Shown: one piece after another, positions 22,910 through 35,915 of the stretch
Numbering within the stretch: the first letter of the stretch is position 1
Layout: every line of letters begins with the position of its first letter
Assembly (NCBI GenBank): GCA_000727475.1
Contig: KL647291.1
Location: 3,331,434 to 3,395,433, forward strand
Length of the DNA: 64,000 nucleotides
Reading direction: 5' to 3'
Source of the DNA: Sarcocystis neurona
Lineage: Eukaryota; Apicomplexa; Conoidasida; Eucoccidiorida; Sarcocystidae
Notes under the pieces: model-generated
Told to the model about the DNA's origin: nothing
The model's input: the letters and a program-made list of their open reading frames with translations, nothing else
Databases searched by the model: none
Translations under genes and position numbers: made by a program

Positions 22910-25900
22910 ACGCAAGTGCCAGGTGTATGTGGAAACAGGAAAAAACGCCCACAATACGTGTATCCAAGATACACGTATGCAGCACCTAATCCAAAAATTC
23001 CAAGGCACGCACAAACTCACACGATCTTATGCAAGTACAAACTCTCTCTAGACTGCAGATTCTGTCCCAGACTGTTGTATTCTCCCCGACACACCTACAC
23101 ACATGCGTATGCGTCTTTGGTTTGTTGTAGACAGTGTCCCTATTGCATGGGCAAATTGTTTGATTTGCTGCGCCCAACTCCATCCAGGGACGATAAGGAC
23201 TTTCTTTGTGACCATCCATTATACACAAGCATGGCGTCATGCACAACGTCTCGAATACAGAAGGATCTTATCTGGACGTGCACGTAGATAAACGGAAGGC
23301 ATATTGTTTCGCATGTGCATTTTGCACACTCGGGGAAAATATCGGGGCACACTCGCACGAGGACTGAAGGGAAGCATGAGCTGCCTGAGTTACACATTTT
23401 CATACATAGCATGAATGCAAACACAACGCAGTCTGCTGTTTAAACCCATGTATATTTGCAAGGATAGAACAATTGTTTCTGCCGGCTATGTCGACAAGGG
23501 AAGAGAAGTCAAACCTGCACGTGTGGGCACGTGCGGAGAAAATGGTGCTGCTATACGTGCAGCAGTGGATTTGCAGATGTATGTACGGGTGAAAAGAAAA
23601 AGTATCGTCTTAATCGATGAACGATGTACATGGAAGAAAGATCAAAGGATGCAAAAGAGTTCTAGAAGTCTGATTCTGCACATTGAGACGTGATTGGACA
23701 ATAAAAACGAAACATCTTTCTCGTGTCCGGGACTGGGGAAACAACACAGCGCTTTATGTCTTTCACGAGGCTTGAGGGTCCACAGCTTTACACACAGCAA
23801 GCAGTTCATGACCCGTGGCACGTGTTTCTCGCTGAACGCCCGAGCTGCTTGCATTTAAGAAAGTCTCTGTCTGATTTTAGCATTTGGCATGTGTATATGA
23901 ATCCACGGACTTCTGCGCCTGGAGGGAATGACAAGACACACAGCGTGGCCGGAAATCCAGCTGTTTCTCGAGTTTGCACAAAGTGCTTGAAATATTTGTT
24001 GAGAAAAGGCATACAAGATGGAACAATTCAGCTAGCGATTATTCTACTTTCTGCGTTGCAGAGTATATATGGAACTCAATATAAATAGATTTGAGCGAAC
24101 AGAAACGTGTGGAACGTCAGTGCAAAACGCTTGGCAGATTACCCCGCAGCCTTTTCTGCAGAGGCAGTAGGTCCAGTAGTTTGCCTGTGCAAACGTATAG
24201 ACTAGGTGGCATTTCTTGTGAACCACGGGGACGTTAAATGTGCGCGTGTGTTTCTGCAGAAAAGATACGCTTTACTTTGATTTAATCGCATGTGCGTCTG
24301 TGTAGAATCATATGTGTGCCCTCGTATACACATATGTATAGATGCGTAGGGACGCCAAGAGAACCGGTCTGCATGTCTGGTTCTCCTTCAGAGGGCTTCG
24401 CGGTACCGTCCAGTTTCTACTGTCTGTGAAGGACAGGTAGACTGGGATGAAAAAGGGTATTTACGCCAGCACAATCGCAGGTTCCTGATGTATGCCTGCC
24501 TTGCAGAAAGAGGAGGTACGAATTTTACGATGGTTGTGTGTCCAAGGGTAGAAAAGCACACACGTGTGTGTAGATTTATATGCTTCTACGTATGCTGATA
24601 TATGTATATATATATGTATATACATATGTATACGTATGTATATGGGCACGCAACGGAAGTCTAAACTGAGCCTATAGAGCGGACAGCTCAGCCTCCCAGA
24701 GAACTACAGAGGCATTTTGCTGGTTTACATGTGGACTACAGAGAGACTAGCACACTGGACACTCGATACACTTAGAAATTTGCATATATATGCGCACATG
24801 TACAGGCCTACAAATCCGCATAAAGAGAAAGTCCTTCACTTCCATACATGTCCAATAAATGGAGTATGTATGCGCCCAGCAGCGTATGGTGTGCAGCAGG
24901 CTTGATATAGACACGGCGCCACCACAGCTGCAAAAACGGTTCCTGAAACGATGTCTTCAAAAAGGTTAATGCACGGCACGACTGCTGCAGGGCACAGTGT
25001 GGGACCGCCGTCCCATTGTAAAGCTACAACAGCAGGACCAGCTGCAGCGGTAGCTGTGGGAGTCACTGCGTAGCAACATGAGTGCCACAGTTATTCCCTT
25101 TTCTCGTGTTGATGAATTCAATGAATCACTTCTACGTCTCAGGTTGGCATACACATATACACCCATGTGCAATAATATATCCAATAAGACGTGCGAACAT
25201 AGCGGCAGCAGTAGCACCAGCAGGCGACACAGGCAGGCGTGACGGCTTTGCATTTCCTTTACTCTCTCCCCCACAAACCCTTAGACGAGCGCCTATACAT
25301 CGATCTATGTCTTCAACCAAAGCACCGGCTGCAATGCAGCAACCTAATTAGCCCCGCGGAAGTGTGAGCCAGAGCATTTCACTCGGCTGCTGCTTAAACG
25401 TCTCCTGGCACGCGTCGGTGTGAGTGTAGCACAATATGCTGGCACCAACGTGGGCAAGTAGTTCAAGGGTCTCATCTATTGACATCGTTTCGTATAAGTT
25501 AATATTGCATTATATATGTAGGCAACGTATGCAGGTGATCCGAGGATCGCGTGGTTGCGACCGCGAACGGAAAGGTAAATACGGCTAATAACTGCAAATA
25601 CGTCTACCCTGAACGCGTACGCGGTAATATGGAGCTGTTCGCAGATATATATATATATATATATATTTATGCATCTGCACCAACGGAGACGAACCTAAGG
25701 ACGCGGCGACACCTGCAAGTGAGTCGTTCGACAGTGATCTTGAACAGTGTTATTTCCCAGCGGGACTCAATAACACAGCATGCACGTGCAGATCCATAAA
25801 GAAAGCTTACGTTATTTCGTCGAAAAAACACGTGAGGACGGTGGAACCCTGTAGTATACAAAAGTAGTCGCGCTCCTAACCTGGCCTACTTGTACCCACT

Positions 25901-28700
25901 TGGAAGCACACGAAGATATGTTGAAATGCAGTAAAATGTCTGATCACTTCAACACACGTATTTGCATTGTCATACTTGTGGAGGTCACGGAATCGAACGA
26001 TGCAGCACCAACGTCCCAAGGAAGTCGACGTGGCTGACTGCAAGTGTCGGCGCCCACATGCTGCAGTTTCCATTCGTGAATAGGCCGCTTGACCTCAGAT
26101 ATTCGCGCGCATATGTGTTCCTACTCACTCAGTTTACTCTCTTTTTCCTGTGTACACACGAGTGCTTCAGCCCGCTGCTGACCAAAGTATTGCTGCTCTT
26201 AGCTTCCTGTCTTTCCGCAAAATCGTAAATGATTGCTTACACACAGCTGCAGTGAATCTACTGCCCCACCTTCACCACGCGGCAAGGGAGCTTCGCAATT
26301 GTACAAGCAAGACCTGCAGTCTACATGAAAACACTTTGTCCTGACAAGTTTTGCGAGCATATGGCACATGCACAGAAATACGTGAAATGTCTTAGATCGT
26401 GCGGTAGCATCGTCTACATTAAATGGAGGTCATTCGCATCGACAAAAATGATGGGCATTGAAAGTGTAGTAGTCGGAACAAGGCTAGAGTTACATATCTA
26501 CCAGTAGCCCGCACTACAACTGTCATACCAGGAGTTCGTGTAGCACGCGTTATTCCAGTTTTTTACTATTATTGATTATGGAGTTGTACGAGTACTAGAA
26601 TTGTTGCAAGTGAGATAAAGGAGAAAAAGCAGTAATATAGAGAAACACTTTCGCTCAGGTCTCTCCCCCGTAGTAGTAGCATCAGAAGGAAAGGCGGATA
26701 CAATAAACGTGGGCACCACCGCACCTCATAAAGAATCCTCATCAGAGCGCATCTTTCCACTGAAAGTTCTACCGTGTCATAACTGCGTATAACTGAGAAG
26801 AACCTCAAAAGATTTCGCCCTTCTACAGTGAGGCGTGTACGGGTATACTGAGGAACTGCTAAATACTGAGTGTGGATTGTAGGTACACACGATGCCGGAG
26901 AACCGCATATCAAAGCTCACACTGTTGCAGCGAGTGCGTACCAGATGACTCTTTTTTTGTAAAAGAATTTAGTTTAACAATGGAGGCCACCCTTATACTT
27001 TCTGGCTCCACGGAATGTCATACACTGTATCATATCGATGAATCACCTCAATATCTCCTCTCTTTCAGCTATATCTAACAAACAATGTAGACAAGCCGTT
27101 GAATGAACGAGAAACGTACTAAGACGTCTGGTGCCGTTACAGTTGCTGCACTCGCTCATTCAGCAGACAGCAAATACAACCCTGTGGCAATCCGAAAAGC
27201 AGAAGGGAGGCTTACTGCGAGAAGACTTCCACTACAGTAGCGCGCCGTGGATTTGTCCGTTCGAATCAGCCGCAGGGAGACGGGTACTCAAGTACACATA
27301 TACACACGTGCATGTATATATTCACGTATACATATATACATCTATGCACGTATGTGAGAATGAAATTACTTATGTAAGCATTCACTAGAATGTATCAAAA
27401 GATGCGTGTATACGTATACACATCTAGATGTGTACACTCACTGGTTGTTCAGAGATTTGTGGACACTGCAGACAAGCAGGCTGGCCGCTTTACGACGCAA
27501 AGAGATAAGGCAACTATTCAAGAGAAGACGGACACCAAAGAGCGTTTCATCTTTTGTGGAGACAGCACACCTGAATCTCCTACAAACCGACCACGTCGCT
27601 CCACCAAGTCTATGCAGACACACACGTTGGTTCGTAACGACGCTGCACACACGGGTATTTCTCCCTCTCTCTCCTCCACCCTTCATACATATATATATAT
27701 ATGTATATGCATATATATTTAGAGGTACATCCACACACAAACACACACGTGCACACACACGGGGTTCTATACAAGCATATCTACAGAGGTATACAGAGAG
27801 GGAGTCACACAATTACAGACCCGCACAGGCGTGAATATAATTATAGGCGGATAGTTATATCTATACGACGGTCGGATCCTTATGCGTCTACGACAGCTGA
27901 AAACCAGTGCAAGTTTACACGTATATATGCGTAGGAATGTTTGTTGCAGTAGGCACCTTGTGCTCGCAACAACGCGATGAAGTTGCCTTGACGCTGCTTT
28001 GGTGGAAGGTTTATTCCACTTGACAGGGCTTGTCCAGTAGGGAGGAGACACTGTCTGTAGCGAAGGTACCACATTCAAAAGCTTCCGTCAACTTTCTTGA
28101 CTTCACAAAATTACACGCTTAGAAGCAGCACCTTCCCTTAACTGGTCGCCCTCCGCGCTACTACATAATTATTTGTATGGATGCGTCTAAACAGATGATG
28201 CCGCACATTGATGTGTACACGTACATTTATCTGCGCATGTGGATAACCTTCTGCGTCTGTCTAAAGACGTCCGTACAGCGCATATGTGCAATGTGAGTGT
28301 TTTACATCCTCTATTCACACGGACGTACACCTGTGTGTGACATATATGAGTGGAACTTGTTCGTGTGTGCCTGTCCATCCGCGTGCCTGAGCCGCGTATG
28401 TGCATATCTACATACGAATTTTGTACACGCGAATACGTGTACGTCTGCGTCATCGGTACAGATGAGCAGGGATAAATTATGTATGTAGAGCACACCTGAA
28501 CACGTGAGCTGGCTGCGTATGTGTTACGTATGTGTACCTGTGTAGACACACATGCAGCTGCCCTGTACAGCTGACTCGACTCCCATCGGAGCCAGGGACA
28601 AACATCTTCAGTGTATAGAGCCGGAGCCGCAAACGCACATCGATACGCTTCAGTATCATCTCATTCGAGGCACTGCGACGGCGCCACCCTTTCATGATTC
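22910..28700. other. Repeat-poor unique sequence with unresolved open frames
   Basis: Nearly free of microsatellites apart from short TA runs at 24600-24640, 25645-25670 and 27690-27720. Candidate frames that looked protein-like: plus 23118-23287 after TTTGTTGTAG (QCPYCMGKLFDLLRPTPSRD); minus about 23150-23260 after CGTCCAG (IRDVVHDAMLVYNGWSQRKS); and the plus frame at 23723-24088 listed separately. They overlap on opposite strands, so at most one of each pair is right. The rest (24200-28700) shows no exon I would defend. Confidence 0.35.
23723..24088 (+). CDS. Hypothetical single-exon frame, 121 codons
   Basis: Runs from ATG to TAG without introns. Composition is ordinary, with no repeat (WHVFLAERPSCLHLRKSLSD, then KCLKYLLRKGIQDGTIQLAI), and ends in a hydrophobic stretch. 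The opposite strand is also open over much of it, so composition alone does not settle the strand. No motif recognised. Confidence 0.25.
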   Translation: MSGTGETTQRFMSFTRLEGPQLYTQQAVHDPWHVFLAERPSCLHLRKSLSDFSIWHVYMNPRTSAPGGNDKTHSVAGNPAVSRVCTKCLKYLLRKGIQDGTIQLAIILLSALQSIYGTQYK

Positions 28701-28874
28701 GAGTGCCGCACGAGGCTGCAAGAGGAGGTCGCTTGTTTTTCTTCAGTGTTCGTTAACAATCACTGTCGTTGCGGTAGGCGTAGATATGGCAAGCAGAGCA
28801 TCCAGCATTACGTGCCTACATACATACATAAACAAAAAGGTGTTGTCAGTATAATTCTACGCACAGCTGGTGCC

Positions 28875-29165
28875 ATGTCAGCTCTACAGCCGCTGTTTCA
28901 GCACCTGCCCGTCCAACAGGTGCTGCTTTCGCCGATGGGGGCGCCTCGTGTTTGGCTGTTATTTCTCGCAGAAGAGCTCCCGCTGCTGCTGTTGTGTTGC
29001 CGCCCATACGGCGTGGAAGGTCCTAGCGTGCGTACTTCCTGGAACTATTTAACTTATTTGCTTCTGCTGCGTGCAGCGACTTCTGTCTCGTTTGCTACGG
29101 TCGTCAGTCTGTTGTTCCGCGTGGCTCTGGCGCTGCTCTCTGGGCAGACGGTATCGCAGCTTTAA
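28875..29165 (+). CDS. Small hydrophobic protein, 96 codons
   Basis: Starts MSALQPLFQHLPVQQVLLSP and ends TAA. Two hydrophobic stretches (around residues 28-45 and 62-90) would make it a small membrane protein. GC is higher than in the surroundings and Leu codons are CTG-rich, so part of the hydrophobicity may come from a CTG-like bias. It could also be an exon of a larger gene. Confidence 0.3.
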   Translation: MSALQPLFQHLPVQQVLLSPMGAPRVWLLFLAEELPLLLLCCRPYGVEGPSVRTSWNYLTYLLLLRAATSVSFATVVSLLFRVALALLSGQTVSQL

Positions 29166-29231
29166 AGCCGGTGCGGCGAACCCCACAGAAGCAATAGAAT
29201 ACACTGGTCAGTCCTTAGTATAGACCATAAA

Positions 29232-29696
29232 TCAAGTAGTAGTAAGCGCTGCAGAATACCCCGACGCGCAGCGTTCGAAGACGATTTCCGCCGCACAGTC
29301 ACAATGTCGGACGTCAAGCGTCGCCTGTGCACTGGCAGACAGTACCAGTTTCAGACCACCTGTTCCAAGGAAAGCTTCTTGCCACCTGTAAGGACGCCGG
29401 CCGTGGTTGCCGTGAACAGGGGGTGGTGAGGCCGAACTAATTACTTCGCATGGTGACATTCGCCGACGTCGTAACTCTGTAGGCCCCGCGCTGCTCCGCG
29501 CCTTTCTTAGACGGCACAAAAAGTCACTTTGTGTCTCTCTACGCTCGAGCTGCACGGCGGCAGTGTGAAGGCACGAATGATTTGAATGTTCCGCGGTGTG
29601 GCTCGACGTGTGAGCGGTATCGAATTCGAAGAAACCGGTGTGCCAAACCGGTTTAGATCGATTAGTGACGTCTGAAGATTTGCTTATGCGGAGCAC
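29232..29696 (-). CDS. Hypothetical basic protein or exon, 154 codons
   Basis: Open minus frame of unbiased composition (ERRETQSDFLCRLRKARSSA; later RRPYRWQEAFLGTGGLKLVL). No repeat content. No splice sites were needed to keep it open, but no start context or motif supports it beyond length and composition. Confidence 0.3.
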   Translation of the reverse strand: MLRISKSSDVTNRSKPVWHTGFFEFDTAHTSSHTAEHSNHSCLHTAAVQLERRETQSDFLCRLRKARSSAGPTELRRRRMSPCEVISSASPPPVHGNHGRRPYRWQEAFLGTGGLKLVLSASAQATLDVRHCDCAAEIVFERCASGYSAALTTT

Positions 29697-29862
29697 CCGT
29701 AGGTGCTTTGATGAAGAAGGTGTGCTGCTTGGACAGTCTCACTTGTACACGACGAATGGGTGATCATCTTCTTGACAAACGCTACTAACAAGCACCACCA
29801 ACTACGGGGGGGCCACCTTCTTGGTAGGTCCTTACTAATTCAGATAGCTGAGGTCGCTACAA

Positions 29863-30454
29863 CTAAGTAGAAAAGCTATGCAACGACGAGGTCGCTGGTG
29901 TCGCGTTCTGCCGTAGATATGAGTCGGTGACACCAACAAAACGACGAAGAGCTAGTGCTGCTGTAGCTCTCCAGGAAGAGACAGTTTCTAGCGTACCCCC
30001 AGGCCGTGACACCTGATAGCCCCCCTTCTCTTCGCTCCCATCTGCTGCCGCTGGAAAAACCCCGCTGCTGTAGGGCACTGTGCCTTGTGGGTGCCGCTCA
30101 CGGACGTGGTTGCTACTGCCCTTCGCGTCGCAGTGACGGGACATGTGGGCTGCTGTTGTCGCGTGCCACGTCTTGCCGCTACGGCTGTTGCTCACTGCCT
30201 TTTAACCGCTGCTGTTACTACTGCCTAGGTGGGGTTGCTGCTGCTACGGAGACATCCTTCCTGCTGCCGCGCAAATCAAAGTGTTTGCAGCCCTTTGTGC
30301 TAGTCAGCTCGTTAACACGTACCAGGGTGATGCGGCGATTGGACAAGAGTAAGTCCTCGGAAAGAGAAACGTGTTTCACACTAGCAGCAACGCACGCCAT
30401 CGCTCTTACCATTTTCTCAACAAGAGTTTTGTGACGCGAACTTTCATGTGCCAA
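29863..30454 (-). CDS. Possible short exons, including a candidate first exon
   Basis: At 30410-30447 an ATG opens MKVRVTKLLLRK and meets a strong donor TG|GTAAGAG, which would make a 38-base first exon. In another frame the same stretch reads through to 30218 (HKTLVEKMVRAMACVAASVK). Further left a minus frame of 110 codons (29863-30195) is open. The three are alternatives or parts of one gene; the sequence does not decide. Confidence 0.25.
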
Positions 30455-30479
30455 TTACACACTCCTGGACACCTGTACA

Positions 30480-30627
30480 CGTCAGTGCATACATGAATAT
30501 CTCTCTATAAATGTATTTATATATATATATAATATGTGCACACGTGTGGGTAAACAGCAGACACGGAGACCCGTGTATGTGTGTATGTATGTATGTGTCT
30601 GTGTGTGTGTTGTGCGTATGGGTACGT

Positions 30628-30688
<61 letters not shown>

Positions 30689-30870
30689 CACACGTGTGTT
30701 TACGTGTATGTGTACGCGTGTTTACGTGTACGTGTACATGTGCGTGTATGTATCTGTATGTGCCTCTATGCATCTACATAGCTGTGTGTGTGTGTGTGTA
30801 TCTGTGTGTATGTGGATGGATGTATATATGTGTATGAATGTGTATGTGTATTTATGTGTTTGTCCGCGTA
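30480..30870. repeat. GT/TG microsatellite
   Basis: About 300 bases of GT with GTAT interruptions, the longest pure stretch at about 30630-30690. It forms a boundary between the repeat-poor segment to the left and the repeat-rich block to the right. Confidence 0.9.
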
Positions 30871-31187
30871 CGTACTTCTGCGTACGAATATCAGTTCAAG
30901 CACACACGTATTCGTGCGTCTCTCGAGATGGAAGTGTACACGTGTATACACTACCTTCGTACAGTCGTGCGTGCGTCCCTGAGTAGGTAACTATGGCCCA
31001 CGACAGGCAGGCTAGCAGACACACTGCTGCAAATTCAACAAGTGCTAACACAGATACACATGTTTGTGTGGGCACAGAAGTAGACGGAAACGTGCATCAG
31101 TTGCATAAACAGAATCAAACGCTTTGTAGATTTTTGCTGTCTCCATAGAGCTCCCGTCTTCTCACTTTTTTTCATCTCTCTCGGCAG

Positions 31188-34100
31188 TCACGGCAGGCGC
31201 CGGCAGTCGCTACTGGTAGTGCTGCACTGTCGATTACATACGCGTAAGTGTCCGGCGCGAATACAGGAACAGACACGTATAATACATGCATACATGTATA
31301 TATAGATAGAAATATATAGTGCTACAGATGGACCCGTTTCAATGTGTACATATTTAAATACAAGTGCGCATACATGTATGTGGTCTGATATTTATATAAG
31401 TATTCTAGACCGACTAAATGTGTCGATGTGTCAATTGAAAGCAGCGCAGACAAACGTCGCCTCATTCCTACGTATATGCCTACGACTGTACGCACGCACA
31501 CATATGTATGTTCACGAATGCATGCATACGTATATATACATATGTAGATATATGTATGATATGGGGGAAAATTCGCTCATTTATATACATATATATATAT
31601 GTTCGTAAATACCAATATATACATATGCATATGTATCTGTAAAACCTACGTGGCGGTTTGTACCCCTACGTACGCCTTAACGCCATTATAAATTACCTCC
31701 TTTCCACAATTCCAAATGTACGTACATGCATCTTTGGGCAGGCGTACACAAGTCTAGATCCTCACACTCGTATGAGATATACTTACATATACACACATAT
31801 ACAACTTCACAAAAGTAGACAAACAGACAGATACACACACACACCACCACGTACACACACGTCTTTACACAGTAACACTTCTGTGGAGACATACGTATAT
31901 TCTATGTAGCGATTATATAAATGAACATATATATACACATATACGTACGTATGAACATACATATATATATATACATATTTACATACAAACGTGTAGTGCC
32001 CGTGTGAATGTACATTCGTACATACATATATATATATATATATATTGTATTTAACGCAGTAGATTTTCATATATATATATATACATATATATATGTGTGC
32101 ACCTTTAGTCGTGCTCTGTGGTGTATTTCTTCGTAATTTTCGTATGTCTTTGTAGGTGGTCAAAAGAAATTACGCGGAGCCCTCCTGTACGCTGCATGCC
32201 AGAGAAAAGTCACATCAGAACAACTTAGCATCTTCTCAAATGTGATTCCTCTATATTCTTGCATGCAACGTTTCAGCACCCCGCAGAGCTATATACGTGC
32301 ATGTACCACAAATATAAATATATCCATGTGTACACGAACCCATACGCATATATGCGTATGCGTGTTTATTACTTAAAATCGCCAAGTATATCCATCTGAG
32401 TATACATGTGGATATCATCTATCCATACAAAGGCATAAACGCGCAGACGTACATATATATATATATATATGTACACGTATATACAAAGACATTCATACAT
32501 ATATATATATATATATGTATATATACATGCACATATAGCTATATATATATATATGCTCCTAATTTATATATATATATATACATACTCCTCTGTGTACAGC
32601 AATGTACATTTTGAAATAAGTATGTAGCAGGTGACCATTCGGGTAAAAAGGCTTGCGGATATTTTTGAGAAGTCATACACAGAGAACGAAATGTATGTGT
32701 GGAAGTTCTTCCACAAAGCAGACGTAGCCATCGCAGTGTTACTACGCATATATGTATATATACTCCTATTTCTATATATATACATATATTTATTTATCTC
32801 TTTACACATATATATATATATGTATACGTATTTATTTCTATCCGATATATACACGAGTGCCCCTGCTTTCGTGCGTGTCCACTTAATTTTCTGCATATAA
32901 AAAGTCAACTGTCTATCTACTTCTATCTGTCTACATCTATTTACGGGTCAGCTGCACCTGTATGACTCTGCAGCTACCTAGACCTATCTACCCACTGTAT
33001 CTACTTATACATCTGCTATCTATCTACCTGTCCACCTCCTATCTATCTACAAGTCACCTAGTTGCCCACATGTATTATCTATCCATCTGTCTTGTGTCTA
33101 TCCACACATATCTGCGTCTGAATCTATCAAAATTTATCTACTTGTGTCTGTCAATATATATCTACAACCTGTCCATCAATCTATTATCTATCTACCTACA
33201 TACGTCTATCTACCTGTCTACGTAGCTGTTCGTCCCACTGTTTAGTATCTATGTGTCTGCACCTATGTATGTGCCCACATCTACATATAACCATATACAT
33301 ATGTATCCAAATGAATACATACAGATATACAGAGAGAGAAGTACATCCGTAAGCATACCGGCGGTGGCTTAAAGTTTTGCTCAAAAAGTCATACGCAGAT
33401 AATCTTCGCAGAAGTATACTCACACTTTATACACATACGTATGTAGGTAGATAGAATAATAAATAGATAGATATCCTTTTTCACTTTCAAAAGTGAACTG
33501 CGTATCCGTTTAGAGACCCTCTGTATCGTAGTCTGGTGAATCTGCCTGCCATACGTCGACATAGAAACGCCGCCGCTACTGTTCGTTCCTCTTCCACGTA
33601 TGTTTACATATATGCACACACATATACGTACATAAATATATATATGTGTATATATGTACATATAGACATACATGTATGTCTCTGCAGTTCTTCGACATAC
33701 GTGTGCAAGGGCGCGATGAGAAAGCCAGAGCACCGGAGTTCTTAGGGAAGATATTCCCGCCAGGTAACTCGGAACAGCAGCATGTCATAATATAGACAAG
33801 GTTGTCGCTTCCTCTGCTCTCTCTTATATTCCGCGCGTATATTCACTCATCGACGTGTATGTACACCTGAATATCGAAGGACGACGCACACTTGCGTGTA
33901 CGTACACCCCACATGTCTGCACGCGTCACCGCGCCTGCTTCTTCTTCTTCTCGACGTGGCGTCCTGTTGCACTGTTCTGCTACTGCTGCGTTGTCCTGCT
34001 GCTGCTGCTCTACTGCTTTTGCTCTGCTCTGCTGCTTTTGCTCTGCTCTGCTGCTTTTGCTCTGCTCTGCTGCTTTTGCTCTGCTCTGCTGCTTCTGCTC

Positions 34101-34345
34101 TGCTGCTGCTGCTTCTGCTCTGCTGCTGCTGCTTCTGCTCTGCTGCTGCTGCTCTGCTGCTGCTGCTCTGCTGCTGCTGCTCTGCTGCTGCTGCTGGGAG
34201 ACAGAGAGAGACCTACAAGTCCACTAGGGCTTTGATAGGAATGGTGGATTCGCCAGAGGAAAAGAGCAACCTGCGGGCGCAGGCAACGCAAAGGAAAGAG
34301 AAGGGGAGGAGAACAAAAGAATGGCCGCTGTGGAACAGATCCTAA
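31188..34345 (+). CDS. Plus-strand gene, small exons, C-terminal end identified
   Basis: Exon 32631-32692 (TATGTAGCAG|GTGACC to AT|GTATGT) encodes VTIRVKRLADIFEKSYTENE. Exon 33688-33763 (TGTCTCTGCAG|TTC to CAG|GTAACT) is open in only one frame: FFDIRVQGRDEKARAPEFLG, then KIFPP. Exon 34239-34345 (TTTGATAG|GA) continues in the required phase 1 as MVDSPEEKSNLRAQATQRKE and stops at TAA. An earlier candidate exon is 31188-31243, with excellent sites (CATCTCTCTCGGCAG and GC|GTAAGTG), but its phase does not fit the next one directly, so exons are missing between. The product is small, basic and rich in charged residues; I do not recognise it. It is tail-to-tail with the myosin light chain gene. Confidence 0.45.
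31260..33350. repeat. TA/TATG microsatellites and CTAT-type tract
   Basis: TA and TATG runs at 31260-31320, 31500-31640, 31910-32100, 32440-32590 and 32750-32850, and an imperfect CTAT/CTAC tract at 32910-33240. All are non-coding and lie in introns of the plus-strand gene. A stretch at 33370-33415 is a diverged copy of the exon part at 32655-32685 (both contain AAGTCATAC followed by CAGA). Confidence 0.75.
33950..34195. repeat. CTG-rich tandem repeat, 19-bp then 21-bp units
   Basis: Four copies of a 19-bp unit (CTCTGCTCTGCTGCTTTTG), followed by about three 21-bp units and then pure CTG. It occupies the intron before the last exon of the plus-strand gene and is CTG on the sense strand, ending 44 bases before the acceptor at 34239. 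Confidence 0.85.
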
Positions 34346-34619
34346 AAAGAGAGAGACAGTGAAGAAAACGAAGGAGAAGGGAAGTCGAAGAGACAGCCAG
34401 TGGCAGAGATGCAAGACAAAGGAGGGAAGACTCAGCAGAGGAAACCAGCTGACAGGTGAAACGAGAAAAGCGAAGGAAAATGCAGAAAAAGTGGGAAAAA
34501 AGGACGTGTCTTTGCAGGAGAGACAGCAAATGCAGAAGGCGAAGTTGGAGGAAATCTTCTACCTGCCCAATATCTAATATATTGCAGCATTTTTTTTGCG
34601 AATAAAGAAAAACATGCGC

Positions 34620-34643
34620 GCCTATACTGAATATATACATATG

Positions 34644-34678
<35 letters not shown>

Positions 34679-34983
34679 ATGTGTATATGTATGTATGTCT
34701 ATACACATATGCGTATGTGTAGATAAGATAGTGGACGAAACGTATGTACGTATAAATATATGTATATACACATGATATCTCTTTGCTTCGTAAAACTGTC
34801 TATACCTTCCCTTTATCTTATCTATACATATACATACATATATGTCTATAATAAATGCATATATATATATATATATACAGTTACGTGTACACAGAGGCAA
34901 GACTTTTTTTTCTCCCTCCCTCTCCCTCTTTACCTTACGTATACCTATATCTATATCTACCTATCTATCTATATATATACGTA

Positions 34984-35028
<45 letters not shown>

Positions 35029-35882
35029 GTCTATATTGAGAATATAGCTATGTATGCCTATATTGAGAGAATATATATATATATATATATTCTCTCATAT
35101 ATATATGTGAATATATAGACATGTGTACACACAGGTAATATTTCCTTTATTGGGAAAAGTCTACCTGTCTCTCTCCGCATCGTATCTACAGACACGCATA
35201 TGTATATATGTATCCCTATATAGAATGAATATATATATATATGTATACATATGAGGTCTTTTATGCGTATACACATAATGATGGGTCTACCAAATCACAT
35301 ACGTATATATATTTATTTTACTCAATTTAATAAGTATACAATTAGGTGCAGGCACGTGTTTGAATTCTTACTTGCAGAACTCATCTGCTTCTTGGGGAGA
35401 GAGAGGCTCATCCCCCCACATCTGCAGAACATTGTGAACTTGTTTCCTTGTCAAATCTCCTGTCACCTGAGAAATATGAAGAGAAGCGGAAAACTTCATT
35501 CACTCGACACCGGCATACTTTACAGCTGCTTCCCCGCCCAACCATCGCTGCTTTTCTTCTCTCTACTTTTTCGCCTCGATAATCGTAAAAAAATCCTACG
35601 TCCTTCCTTTCCTACTCGCTTCTAAAATTTATACGTGAGCACACACATACACATATATGTGCATATACACGCAAAGAAAGACATAGGGGGATCGACCAAT
35701 GCGTACGAAGATGTATACATACATCGGAATATATATATAGGGAGAGAGACATATATATATATATAGGTACGCATTTCGTAGAGAGAGAGAGAGAAAGACG
35801 AAAACGAGAGAGCGGTCGAACAACAGGTATATACACATATATGCAAACGCATGTACATACGTAGGTGTACATGCACATATGC

Positions 35883-35915
<33 letters not shown>

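Noticed and set aside
33390..33423. Minus reading (LSAYDFLSKTL) as the last light-chain exon
   Set aside because: The phase fits, but the acceptor has no pyrimidine tract and the frame runs 50 codons into TATG repeat. The plus-strand exon at 33688 also lies between. Other candidates near 34740-34820 are no better.
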